Shown here: positions 7,456 through 15,048 of the stretch, piece after piece | How positions within the stretch are numbered: position 1 is the stretch's first letter | How the letters are laid out: every line of letters begins with the position of its first letter | Origin: VAZQ01 sp963725185 | GTDB taxonomy: Bacteria > Pseudomonadota > Alphaproteobacteria > Rhizobiales > Xanthobacteraceae | Direction of reading: 5' to 3' | Length of the DNA: 64,000 bases | Assembly (NCBI GenBank): GCA_963725185.1 | Contig: CAVRXO010000006.1 | Coordinates: 2,046,001-2,110,000 of the forward strand | Translations under genes and position numbers: made by a program | Notes under the pieces: generated by a model | What the model was told of the DNA's origin: nothing | What the model saw: the letters and a program-made list of their open reading frames with translations, nothing else | The model's database searches: none

Positions 7456-8702
7456 TCAGGCGGCGAGGTTGCCGTGCTTGATCAGGTTTTCCTTCTGCTT
7501 GTCGTTGCGCGGCTTGAGCTTGAACAGCCGCGCGGCGGTGCCGCCGAGGATGTTGTGCTTGCCCTTCTCGGACACGAACGGCAGGTCGTAGATGGTCGAG
7601 GGCAGGTCGAAGTCCCAGTGCGGATAATCCGATGAATAGAGCAGCTGGGTTTCCGCGTTGATCATCCGGAACGTGCATTCGAGCGCGTCGCGGTCCTGGA
7701 TCTCCATGGGCTGCGAGGAGTAGTACATCTCGCGCATGTACTCGCTCGGCTTCTTCTTGAGCAGCGGCGCTTCGGAGGGCCGCATCATGTATTCGTGGTC
7801 GAGCCGCTGCATCAGGAACGGCACCCAGGCCAGGCCCGAATTCGATCCAGATCACCGGCAGCTTGGGGAAGCGCTCGCACATCCCGTTGATGACCCAGTT
7901 GGTGCAGTGCAGGATGTTGTAGAAGGTGAAGCCGAGCGCATGCACCGAGAGGAAGCGGTTGCAGGCCTTGAACACCGGCTCGCTCCAGTTCGGGCCGGAA
8001 TGGAACGAGAGCACGAGGCCGCGCTCCTCCATGGCGCGGTAGACCTTCATATAGGCGTTGTCGTTGACCTGCAGGTTGCGCACGGTCGTCACCATGAAGC
8101 CGCCGACGCCGTGGCGGTCGCCGAAGGCCTCGACATGGCGCAGCGTCTCGTCCGGATCGGAGAACGGCAGGCACAGCATCGAGTAGAAGCGGCCGTTGGA
8201 TTCCGGCAGCACCTTCTCGGTGAGCCAGCGGTTGTAGGCCCAGCACAGGTCGACCTCCATCTCCTTCTGCGGATGCAGGCCGACATTGAGCATGCCGGTC
8301 GGGAACAGGCAGGAATAATCGACGCTCATGGCGTCCATCCAGCGCTCGCCGAGCTGCACGTCGCGCAGCTTGCCGGGCTCGGTCTTCTCCGATCCGCGCA
8401 GCGGATAGCGGGTGACGCGGCCGCCCATGTCCTGGGAGAAGCCGGCATGGCTCGGCACGATGGTGCCGCGGCCGCCCTTGCTGGCGCGGCCCCCCATGGT
8501 GATCTGGCGCAGCACGTCGTTCTCCATATAGGGGAGGATCTCGGGGAAGTTCTCGTTCTCGTAATGGTGGGCATCGACGTCGACGATCAAGCATGTCGTC
8601 GAGCTTGCGTTGCACCGCCTGCTTGCGGGCATGCGCCAGAAGCCGGGTGGTGTTGAGCTCGTCGACCGATACGCGTCGGCCGCGTTCTGCGAGCAGGTCC
8701 AT
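7456..8702 (-). CDS. Amidohydrolase family 2 metal-dependent hydrolase, two frame corrections
   Basis: A TIM-barrel amidohydrolase of the ACMSD/resorcylate-decarboxylase-like superfamily. It reads from MDLLAERGRRVSVDELN to the C-terminal LFKLKPRNDKQKENLI, about 414 residues once one extra base is removed near 8593 (before IVDVDAHHYEN) and one near 7833 (at WIEFGLAWVPF). Candidate metal and catalytic residues are the DAHH near the N-terminus, the His of LSFHSGPN and the Asp of SSDYPHWDFD. Members decarboxylate or hydrolyse aromatic or ring-cleaved acids. It is the last gene of a minus-strand set (FAH, Rieske, basic-tail protein, this gene), which points to catabolism of an aromatic or cyclic compound. 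The substrate is unknown. Confidence 0.8.
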
Positions 8703-8756
8703 GGGGTCTCTCCTGTCAAATTCGTTGTGCGGGCAAGCCCGCGTTCAATCGGGACG

Positions 8757-9231
8757 CTAGCGGCCGGTCCAGCTCTGCCACATGCCGAGCTCGAACACGG
8801 CCAGATTGGCGGCGCGCAACAGGCCGCTCGCCGTGACCATGACTTCGGTCGGGGTGACGGTCGTGCGCTGCGCCAGCGCCGCCATCGGATTGCCGGCCTC
8901 GACCTGCGCCGCATAGGCCTTGCAGGCGGCCGCCATCAGGGCCTGCAGCGCCGGCGGCGACAGCATGTCGATGCGGCCGTCGGCCAGGCCGCGCTCGATC
9001 TCGGCGGCCAGGCGCGTCGCCTCGGCCGAAGCGGCCACCGAACCGGTTGCGACCGAGCTGCTTGGCAGCCGAAGCGGCTTTGGCCGCCGAAGCGGCTGCG
9101 GTCGGCCCGACCTTGCCGGCCGGCTTCGCGTGCGGCGGCTTGGTGCGCGCCGCTTTGGGCGCGGGCTTGTGAGCCATCTTGGGCGCCGTCTTGTGCGCGA
9201 CCTTGGCGGCCGCGGCCCTAGGCGACGACAT
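8757..9231 (-). CDS. Hypothetical protein with lysine/alanine/proline-rich N-terminal tail
   Basis: About 157 residues after one frame correction near 9060. The first 55 residues are a low-complexity basic tail (repeats like KVAHKTAPKMAHKPAPKAA), recalling histone H1-like or linker proteins. The second part (SVAASAEATRLAAEIERGL, LQALMAAACKAYAAQ, TEVMVTASGLLRAANL, FELGMWQSW) is a compact helical domain I do not recognise. The start at 9231 overlaps the Rieske gene end by 14 bases, so the two are translationally coupled. The amidohydrolase follows 54 bases later. The role is unknown; a subunit or assembly partner of the neighbouring enzymes is one possibility. Confidence 0.65.
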
Positions 9232-9583
9232 AAACTTCGTCCTCCTTCTCGACCACCTTGTACTGGCGCAGCTTGAGCCTGCGGTCCGACACGCATTCGC
9301 CGGTCTTCATGTCGTATTCGTAGCCGTGCCAGGGACAGACGAAATGCATCTCGGTGTCGGAGAAGTAGAGCCCGCGCGAGGTCTTGTCGGGCATGATCCG
9401 CTCCTCGACCTTGGCGATGGTGAGGCCCTCGCAGGCCGGCCCGCCCTGGTGCAGGCAGAAATTGCTGTAGGCGTAGAACTGTCCTTCGTGCCGGAACACG
9501 CCGATCTCGTTGTCGCCGACAAAGATGATGCGGCGGTCGCCGTCCTGGAACTCCGAAAGCTTACCGACGAACTGCTCGGCCAT
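9218..9583 (-). CDS. Small Rieske [2Fe-2S] protein
   Basis: A 121-residue ferredoxin-like Rieske protein. The cluster ligands are visible as C-L-H (CLHQGGPACEG) and CPWHGYEYD, about 45 residues apart, the spacing of Rieske ferredoxins of oxygenase systems and of NirD-like proteins. The internal ATG at 9583 (MAEQFVGKLSEF) is preferred over an upstream frame extension, because it fits the family N-terminus and AGGGAGG lies about 10 bases ahead. It probably passes electrons to an oxygenase or enzyme partner. None is encoded next to it, although a Rieske oxygenase lies at 40250. Confidence 0.88.
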   Translation of the reverse strand: MAEQFVGKLSEFQDGDRRIIFVGDNEIGVFRHEGQFYAYSNFCLHQGGPACEGLTIAKVEERIMPDKTSRGLYFSDTEMHFVCPWHGYEYDMKTGECVSDRRLKLRQYKVVEKEDEVYVVA

Positions 9584-9704
9584 ACCTGGAAAACCTCCCT
9601 GCGCTTTGGTCCGGCGGCCCGCCATCGTTCAGCCGGGCAGGCGCGCGCCAGCTTGACCGCAATATGCGCTCTCCGGGGAGCCAGCGCAATCAGAGGTCGG
9701 CTCC

Positions 9705-9776
9705 GTAGCCCGCATGAAGCGCAGCGTAATGCGGGAACGGCGGTCCCGGATTACGCAAGCGCTCCATCCGGGCTAC
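9705..9776. repeat. REP-type double hairpin (GTAGCCCG family)
   Basis: Same two-hairpin unit as at 1905-1977 but in inverse order (AGCCCGCAT hairpin first, ATCCGGGCTAC last). It lies between the FAH gene and the Rieske gene within one probable minus-strand operon. Confidence 0.88.
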
Positions 9777-9793
9777 AGCACTGCAGCCCCGCC

Positions 9794-10735
9794 TCACGCC
9801 ATCCGGTTGCTGATCGTCCCGATCCGCTCGATCCAGATCTTCACGACGTCGCCGGCCTTGAGAAACTCGCCGCGGCCGGTGCCGACGCCGGCCGGCGTGC
9901 CGGTCAGGATCAGGTCGCCCGGATGGAGCGTGAGCCGCGACGACAAATGGGCGATCTGCTCGGCCAGGTTGAAGATCATCTGGCCAGTATTGGAATCCTG
10001 CTTGAGCACATCGTTGACCCACAGCTTGAGGCCGAGATTCTGCGGATCCGGGATGTCGCTTGCCGGCACGATCCAGGGCCCGAGCGGGCAGGAGCCGTCG
10101 AAGCTCTTGTGCGCCACCCAGTCGGCCTTGAAGGGGGAAGTGTCGGCCACGTGCGGGCGGCGGCCGCGGTCGCGCGCCGAGAGATCGTTGGCCGCCGTGT
10201 AGCCCGCTACATAGGAAAGCGCCTTCTCCTGCGGCACGTTCTTGGCCTTGCGGCCGATGACCGCCGCCAGCTCGATCTCCCAGTCCATCATCTTGGAATA
10301 GTCCGAGATCTTGACGGTCGCGCCCGGATCGGCAAGCGAGCGGGAAGCCTTGATGAAGTGCCAGGACTGCAATCCGAGCGTATGCGGATCGGGCTCTGGC
10401 GGCCGCCCATGCGCCTTGTTCATCTCGGCCGCGTGATCCGAATAGTTGGCGCCGGCGCAGAAGATGGCCGAGGGCCAAAGCACCGGCGCGAGCAGCTTGG
10501 TGCCCTTCAGCGGACGGCCTTGCGTGCGGCTCTTGGGTGCCTTCGCGGCGGCGGCCTTCAGCGCGCCGGCCGCGGCTTTCCAGTCGTTGAGGATGCCGAT
10601 GACGCTGGCATAGGCGGCGTTGCCGGTCAGCTTGGCGGCATCATACACCTTGTCGTCCACCACCAGGCCGGCCCGCGGCCCGTCGGCCGATTGATAGGTC
10701 GCCAATGTGTAGCCCGCCGATTTGGTGCCCGCCAT
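9794..10735 (-). CDS. Fumarylacetoacetate hydrolase (FAH) family protein
   Basis: A 313-residue enzyme of the FAH superfamily, whose members hydrolyse or isomerise ring-cleavage products such as fumarylpyruvate or 5-carboxymethyl-2-hydroxymuconate. The core motifs are present: FCAGANYSDHAAEM near residue 100, MDWEIELAAVIGRKAKNV with the metal-binding Glu pair, DLSARDRGRR, and DLILTGTPAGVGTGRG near the C-terminus. AGGAGGG lies about 5 bases before the ATG at 10735. It is the first of four co-directional genes on the minus strand and probably acts late in the same pathway. Confidence 0.9.
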   Translation of the reverse strand: MAGTKSAGYTLATYQSADGPRAGLVVDDKVYDAAKLTGNAAYASVIGILNDWKAAAGALKAAAAKAPKSRTQGRPLKGTKLLAPVLWPSAIFCAGANYSDHAAEMNKAHGRPPEPDPHTLGLQSWHFIKASRSLADPGATVKISDYSKMMDWEIELAAVIGRKAKNVPQEKALSYVAGYTAANDLSARDRGRRPHVADTSPFKADWVAHKSFDGSCPLGPWIVPASDIPDPQNLGLKLWVNDVLKQDSNTGQMIFNLAEQIAHLSSRLTLHPGDLILTGTPAGVGTGRGEFLKAGDVVKIWIERIGTISNRMA

Positions 10736-10768
10736 GTTTGCCCTCCTGTGCTCCCGCGCCCCTAGCCC

Positions 10769-10841
10769 GTAGCCCGCATGAAGCGTCAGCGCAATGCGGG
10801 AGCGACGGTCCCGGATTACGCAAGAGCTCCATCCGGGCTAC
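10769..10841. repeat. REP-type double hairpin (GTAGCCCG family)
   Basis: Close copy of 9705-9776, about 1 kb away on the other side of the FAH gene, in the same orientation. It separates the sox genes from the FAH operon. Confidence 0.88.
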
Positions 10842-10848
10842 GGCCGCA

Positions 10849-11665
10849 CTACGGCCGCACCGCCGGGGCTTCCATCTTGAGGCCCTGCGCGCGCGACATC
10901 AGGTAGAGCTCGAGCTCGACGTTCTCGGGCGACCCGTACGAATACGGCTCGGCCCGCATCCCGGACATGCAGTTGCGCAGCCGCCGCTGCAGCGAGCCAA
11001 GGCTCTGCCATTCCAGCCGGTAGACCGGGTAGCCGTTGGGATGGCCCTGCGGCACCGGGGCGCCGGCGAGCTTCTTGCCCCAGTTGTCGTCATGGCATTG
11101 GGCGCAGGACATGTTGATCTGGCCCGACCGGCGGTTGAAGATCTCGCGGCCGGCCGCGATGAAGGACGCCAGGCGCTGCGTCGCCACCCACGTCGATCGG
11201 CATCCCGCGCGATTGCAGTGCCAGGTAGGCGGTGAGGCCCAGAAGCTCCTTGCTCTCGAACGGCAGCGGCGTCGCCTTCTGCTCGTCGGTGCGGCATTGA
11301 TTGATGCGCGCTTCGAGATCGATCGGCCGGCCGAGCGCCGGGCTATAGGCCGGATAGCGCGCCGCCACGCCCTTCATGCTCGTGGGCGCATCGCCGTGGC
11401 AATCGGCGCACGATTTGTTGGCGGCGCCGTCGCGGCGGCTCCACAGCGCCTCGCCGTCCAGCACCCCCAGCATGCCCGGATTGGCGGTGTCGTCGTCCTG
11501 CATGGCGCGCGTCTGCGACCCCATGAGCTCGTAGTCGGAGCGCCGCTCGGCAGGCGGGATCTCGGTTGCGAACGAAGATGACGTTGCAGCAAGGATGGCG
11601 AGTGCGAGAATTAGGCCGCCGTGCCACCGAGGGGTGAAGGACAGGATGCGCGGCACGCCGGTCAT
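10849..11665 (-). CDS. soxA: Sulfur oxidation diheme cytochrome c SoxA, one frame correction
   Basis: Heme subunit of the periplasmic SoxXA complex that joins thiosulfate or other sulfane substrates to the SoxY cysteine. About 271 residues after removing one extra G near 11188 (MPIDV then ATQRLASFIAAG). There is a signal peptide (LILALAILAATSSSFA). Two c-type heme motifs are visible, CADCH in the N-terminal half and CAQCH in the C-terminal half, and a late Cys in RNCMSGMRAEPYSYGS fits the cysteine heme ligand of SoxA. The start overlaps the soxZ stop as ATGA. It is the last gene of the sox set; no soxB follows. Confidence 0.93.
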
Positions 11666-11985
11666 TCGACCGTGATGGGGGCGGACTGCGTGGCCGAAAA
11701 GCCGTTGTCGCCGGTCCATTCGAACTCGATCGTTCCGGTCGCGGTCGCCACCGTGAAGAAGGTCAGGAACGGATTGGCCGCGATCGCCGGGGAGAAGTCG
11801 GCGCGGAAGATCTCCTCGCCGTTATAGGTGCAGCGGAAGTTGGTGATGATGTCGCGCGGAATGAGCGCGCCGTTGAGGCCGACCCGAAAGCCGGTCTCCA
11901 TCGGATGGGCGATCAGGGTCTTGATCTCGATGACCTCGCCGCGCCGCGCCTTGGCGGGCACGTTGATGAGCGCGCGCACCGTCAT
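11662..11985 (-). CDS. soxZ: SoxZ, carrier-complex subunit
   Basis: A 107-residue immunoglobulin-fold subunit of the SoxYZ sulfur carrier. The sequence is typical: PAKARRGEVIEIKTLIAHPMETGFR near the N-terminus and FFTVATATGTIEFEWTGDNG near the C-terminus. No signal peptide is present; SoxZ is normally exported together with Tat-substrate SoxY. The ATG overlaps the soxY stop by four bases and the stop overlaps the soxA start by four bases, so soxY-soxZ-soxA are tightly coupled. Confidence 0.95.
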   Translation of the reverse strand: MTVRALINVPAKARRGEVIEIKTLIAHPMETGFRVGLNGALIPRDIITNFRCTYNGEEIFRADFSPAIAANPFLTFFTVATATGTIEFEWTGDNGFSATQSAPITVE

Positions 11986-12476
11986 TGCAGGTCCTCCACG
12001 CAGGCCGCGATGGTGACGATCACGTCGGCCTCGTCGGACCAGAACGAGCCGTCGCTGAGCTGCGCCACCGCGACGATCTTCTGGGCGTCGGCGAGCTTGA
12101 TGCGGGTCGAGAGCGCGGCCTTGCCGGCGCGCGGCCCCAGATAGACGCCGATGACGTTGGGCTGCGGGTTCTTCTCGTTGAAGAGATGGATGGACTTGAC
12201 GTGATCGGCTGCCGTCATCGGGCTGTCGACCGTGATCGTGACCGGGACCGCATTGCCGTTCTCCACCAGCGGCGGCACGTCGATCATGACCTTGCCTTTG
12301 CGGATCGGCGCCTCGCCGACGACCTTCTTGATGGCGGTCGCCATCATGGCCGGCGTGGCGCGGCTGGATATGATCGTGGCGACGGAGGTGAGGGCGATTG
12401 CTCCGGCCAGACCGGCCGTGCGGGCCAGGAAATCGCGCCGCGTCGCGTCTGCTTTTGTTGCTCGATCGTGCGTCAT
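11982..12476 (-). CDS. soxY: SoxY sulfur carrier, without C-terminal GGCGG
   Basis: A 164-residue periplasmic carrier with a Tat signal (TRRDFLARTAGLAGAIAL). The body matches SoxY (IDVPPLVENGNAVPVTITVD, HLFNEKNPQPNVIGVYLGP). Classical SoxY ends in GGCGG, whose Cys carries the substrate. Here the C-terminus reads TIAACVEDLQ: a Cys is present six residues from the end but the glycine arm is not. The stop overlaps soxZ as ATGA, so a sequencing slip at the end is unlikely. This may be a divergent carrier type with different release chemistry. Confidence 0.92.
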   Translation of the reverse strand: MTHDRATKADATRRDFLARTAGLAGAIALTSVATIISSRATPAMMATAIKKVVGEAPIRKGKVMIDVPPLVENGNAVPVTITVDSPMTAADHVKSIHLFNEKNPQPNVIGVYLGPRAGKAALSTRIKLADAQKIVAVAQLSDGSFWSDEADVIVTIAACVEDLQ

Positions 12477-12495
12477 TTGCTTGGCGTCCTTTGCG

Positions 12496-13005
12496 CTATT
12501 CGCGCAGCGTCATCAGATAGGCTACCACGTCCTCGATCTGCTCGGCAGTGAGGATCGGCTTGCCGGCAAACGACGTCGGCACCCGGTTGAGACCATCGAC
12601 CCGATAGTACGGCGGCATGATGGTCTCGGGATTGAGCTTCGACGCATCGACCAGCCGCAGCCGCAGCTGTCCCGCGGTCGAACGTGAGCCCGCGCCGGTG
12701 AGGTCGGGTGCCAACGTGCCCTGGAACTTCTGCTCCGGAAAAGGACCGCTATGGCACAGCAAGCAAAGCCCGACCTGCCGGTTGACGACGATCGTCCGGC
12801 CGCGTTCCGGATCCCCGGCCGCGCCGGTCAGCGAGACCGGGATCGCGTCGCCGACGATCATATAGGGACGCAGCGCCGGCTCCGCGAGAGCGTGGTCCGC
12901 GCCGCCGCCCGAGATCGCGCCGCCCCCAACAACGAACACCACCGCGACCGCGCAGGCGCGAGCGAGGCGACCGCCCCCTCCGCTCGTTCCTGCGAAAGAG
13001 CGCAC
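12496..13005 (-). CDS. soxX: SoxX monoheme cytochrome c
   Basis: Small heme subunit partner of SoxA. The mature part is clear: heme motif CLLCH in VVNRQVGLCLLCHSGPFPEQ, the distal Met in PETIMPPYYRVDG, and the C-terminal helix LTAEQIEDVVAYLMTLRE. The start is uncertain because the open frame runs into the 13006-13330 repeats. The GTG at 13005 gives 169 residues with a hydrophobic export signal (ACAVAVVFVVGGGAIS). No clear ribosome-binding site was found, so the true start may be nearby or hidden by a base error. It precedes soxY by 19 bases. Confidence 0.85.
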   Translation of the reverse strand: MRSFAGTSGGGGRLARACAVAVVFVVGGGAISGGGADHALAEPALRPYMIVGDAIPVSLTGAAGDPERGRTIVVNRQVGLCLLCHSGPFPEQKFQGTLAPDLTGAGSRSTAGQLRLRLVDASKLNPETIMPPYYRVDGLNRVPTSFAGKPILTAEQIEDVVAYLMTLRE

Positions 13006-13330
13006 CGAGGAATCGCCCACCCGCTCATTCCCGCGCAGGCGCGTCTGAAGGAAACAGATAAAGGACGAGGTCTTTCCACCCGCTCGTCCCCGCGGACGCG
13101 GGGACCCAGACTTTGCCCCATTGAGCGTCGGTGCGATTTGGCAAAGTCTGGATTCCCGCGTCCGCGGGAATGAGCGGATATGGCAAATTCCCTCAAAGCC
13201 GGAATCCCGTCTCTTCGCAAAATGCCAGTCTGCGCGATTTGGCAAAGTCTGGATTCCCGCGTCCGCGGGAATGAGCGGATGTGGCAATTCCTTCACACGC
13301 TCTTGCGCGGGGATGAGCCGTTGGAGATGA
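13006..13330. repeat. Repeat cluster with 47-bp perfect direct repeat
   Basis: A 47-base unit occurs exactly twice at 13133-13179 and 13234-13280. It starts GCGATTTGGCAAAGTCTG and contains the palindrome ATTCCCGCGTCCGCGGGAAT. Related GTCCCCGCGGACGCGGGGAC and CTCATTCCCGCGCAGGCGCG pieces lie at 13017-13113 and AAAGTC/GACTTT arms at 13108-13149. It fills the spacer between soxF/fccB and soxX. Confidence 0.85.
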
Positions 13331-13375
13331 CCGTGCGGTTTCTTCACAGGTTCGAAGACGCTTCGGCCCTGACGC

Positions 13376-14663
13376 TCAGCCGAACATCTCTCCGGTGATG
13401 GTATGGAACCAGCCATCGGCGAATTTCGCTTCCTGCTCCCGCGTCGACTTCGGGGCCTCCACCGGACTGATGCCGCCGGCGCCCTGGACCTCGACCAATC
13501 GCCCGTTCACCGGATGGTACACGGCCGCGACCGTGATCCCGTAGTCGGGAGCCACGATGGTGTAGCAGGTGTTGATCAGTATCGGCTCCTCCGGCTTCTG
13601 GCCGGCCAGCAGGCGCGTGATCGCCGCGGCGCAGACCTTGGCCTGGGCATTGGCCGCGAAGCCCGCCTTCGGCATCGCGCCCGCGATGCAGGCATCGCCG
13701 ATGACATGGATGTTGGGCTGCAGCGTCGATTCGAAGCTGACCGGATTGACCGGGCACCAGCCGGTGCGATCGGCGACAGCCGGCCGCCTCGGCGATGTGC
13801 CCGGCCTTCTGCGGCGGAATGATATTGGCCACCGCGGGCTGGTGCTTCTCGAAATCGGTCTCGACCGTCATGGTGGCGGGATCGACCTTGGTGACCTTGC
13901 CGCCGGAGGACAGCGAAACCCATTCGATGATGCCCGGATAAAGCTCCTTCCAGGCGTCCTGGAACAGCCGCTGTTTGGAGAACGCATCCTTGGCATCGAG
14001 AATGATGAGCTTCGATTTCGGCTTCTTGGTCTTGATGTAATAGGCGATCAGGCTCGCGCGCTCGTAGGGCCCGGGCGGGCAGCGATAAGGATTGGCGGGC
14101 GGCGCGATGATCACCAGGCCGCCGTCCGGCATCGCTTCGAGCTGGCGGCGCAGCAAGAGCGTCTGCTCGCCCGCCTTCCAGGCATGCGGCATGCGCTCGG
14201 GCGCGGCCTCGGTGTAGCCGGCAAGCGCGTCCCAGCGGAAATCGATGCCGGGCGACAGCACCAGGCGGTCGTACGGCAGCCGCCCTCCGCTTGCGAGCGT
14301 CACCATGCGGGCCTGCGGATCGACCGCGGTGGCGGAATCGAACGCGGTGACCACGCCCTCGGCCGCGATCTTCTTGTAATCGAACTGCTGGGCCTTGATG
14401 TCGCGCAGCCCGGCGATGACTTCGTTGCTGAACGGGCAGGCGGTGAAAACCTGGCTGGTCTCGACCAGCGTCACGGCGGTGCGCGGATCGAGCCGCTTGA
14501 TGGCGCGCGCGCAGGTCGCGCCCGCAAAGCCGCCGCCCACCACGACGACGCGGCCGCCGGGAGCCTGTGCTAGCGCCGGCATCGGCAGGCTCGCGGCGCC
14601 GGCCGCTGCCGCGCCGGCGACGGCGGCCTTGAGGACATGACGGCGGCTATGGATCCCGCTCAT
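13376..14663 (-). CDS. Flavocytochrome c sulfide dehydrogenase flavoprotein (FccB/SoxF), one frame correction
   Basis: Flavoprotein subunit that oxidises sulfide in the periplasm. About 428 residues once an extra base near 13785 is removed; after that point the frame reads DRTGWCPVNPVSFESTLQ to the end. Features in order: Tat signal (SRRHVLKAAVAGAAAAGAAS), FAD-binding VVVVGGGFAGATCA, redox-active Cys region FTACPFSNEVIAG, NAD(P)-like second fold, and a late Cys in INTCYTIVAPDYGITVAA. The C-terminal ends GWFHTITGEMFG. Its heme partner is encoded 10 bases upstream at 14674-14967, the usual FccAB or SoxEF arrangement. Confidence 0.92.
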
Positions 14664-14673
14664 GGTTGCTCCT

Positions 14674-14967
14674 CTAATCCTTTTGCGCGCCGTACCAGTC
14701 CGCGATCGCCTTGATCTCGTCGTCGGTGAAGCCCTTGGCGATGCGATCCATGATGGTCGCGGGCTTTTCGCCCGACCGGAAGGCCTTTACGTCAGCGACA
14801 ATATCCGCCGGATTGCGGCCGATCAGCCGCTTGACCGGCGTGTCGACGGATGGCGATGCCGGATGGCAGCCCGAGCAGGACGACGCGCCGGGCGGCGCGT
14901 CGGCGGCCATTGCGCCGGCCGGGAGCCACAGTAGAACGAGCCCAAGGGCGATATGCTTCAAGATCAT
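14674..14967 (-). CDS. Small cytochrome c, SoxE/FccA-like
   Basis: A 97-residue monoheme cytochrome c with a signal peptide (LKHIALGLVLLWLPAGAMA), heme motif CSGCH, and a probable axial Met in PATIMDRIAKGF. It ends KAIADWYGAQKD, typical of class I cytochromes. It lies directly upstream of the FCSD flavoprotein gene and is likely its electron acceptor. FccA is often diheme; here one heme motif is present, so SoxE-like is the better label. Confidence 0.88.
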   Translation of the reverse strand: MILKHIALGLVLLWLPAGAMAADAPPGASSCSGCHPASPSVDTPVKRLIGRNPADIVADVKAFRSGEKPATIMDRIAKGFTDDEIKAIADWYGAQKD

Positions 14968-15048
14968 GCCGGCGCCTCGCGAAGACCTGGGACCGGAAAA
15001 TTTGGAACCGAAGGGAGCGGCGGTCGCCCGCCGCTCCTCAGCGTGCGA

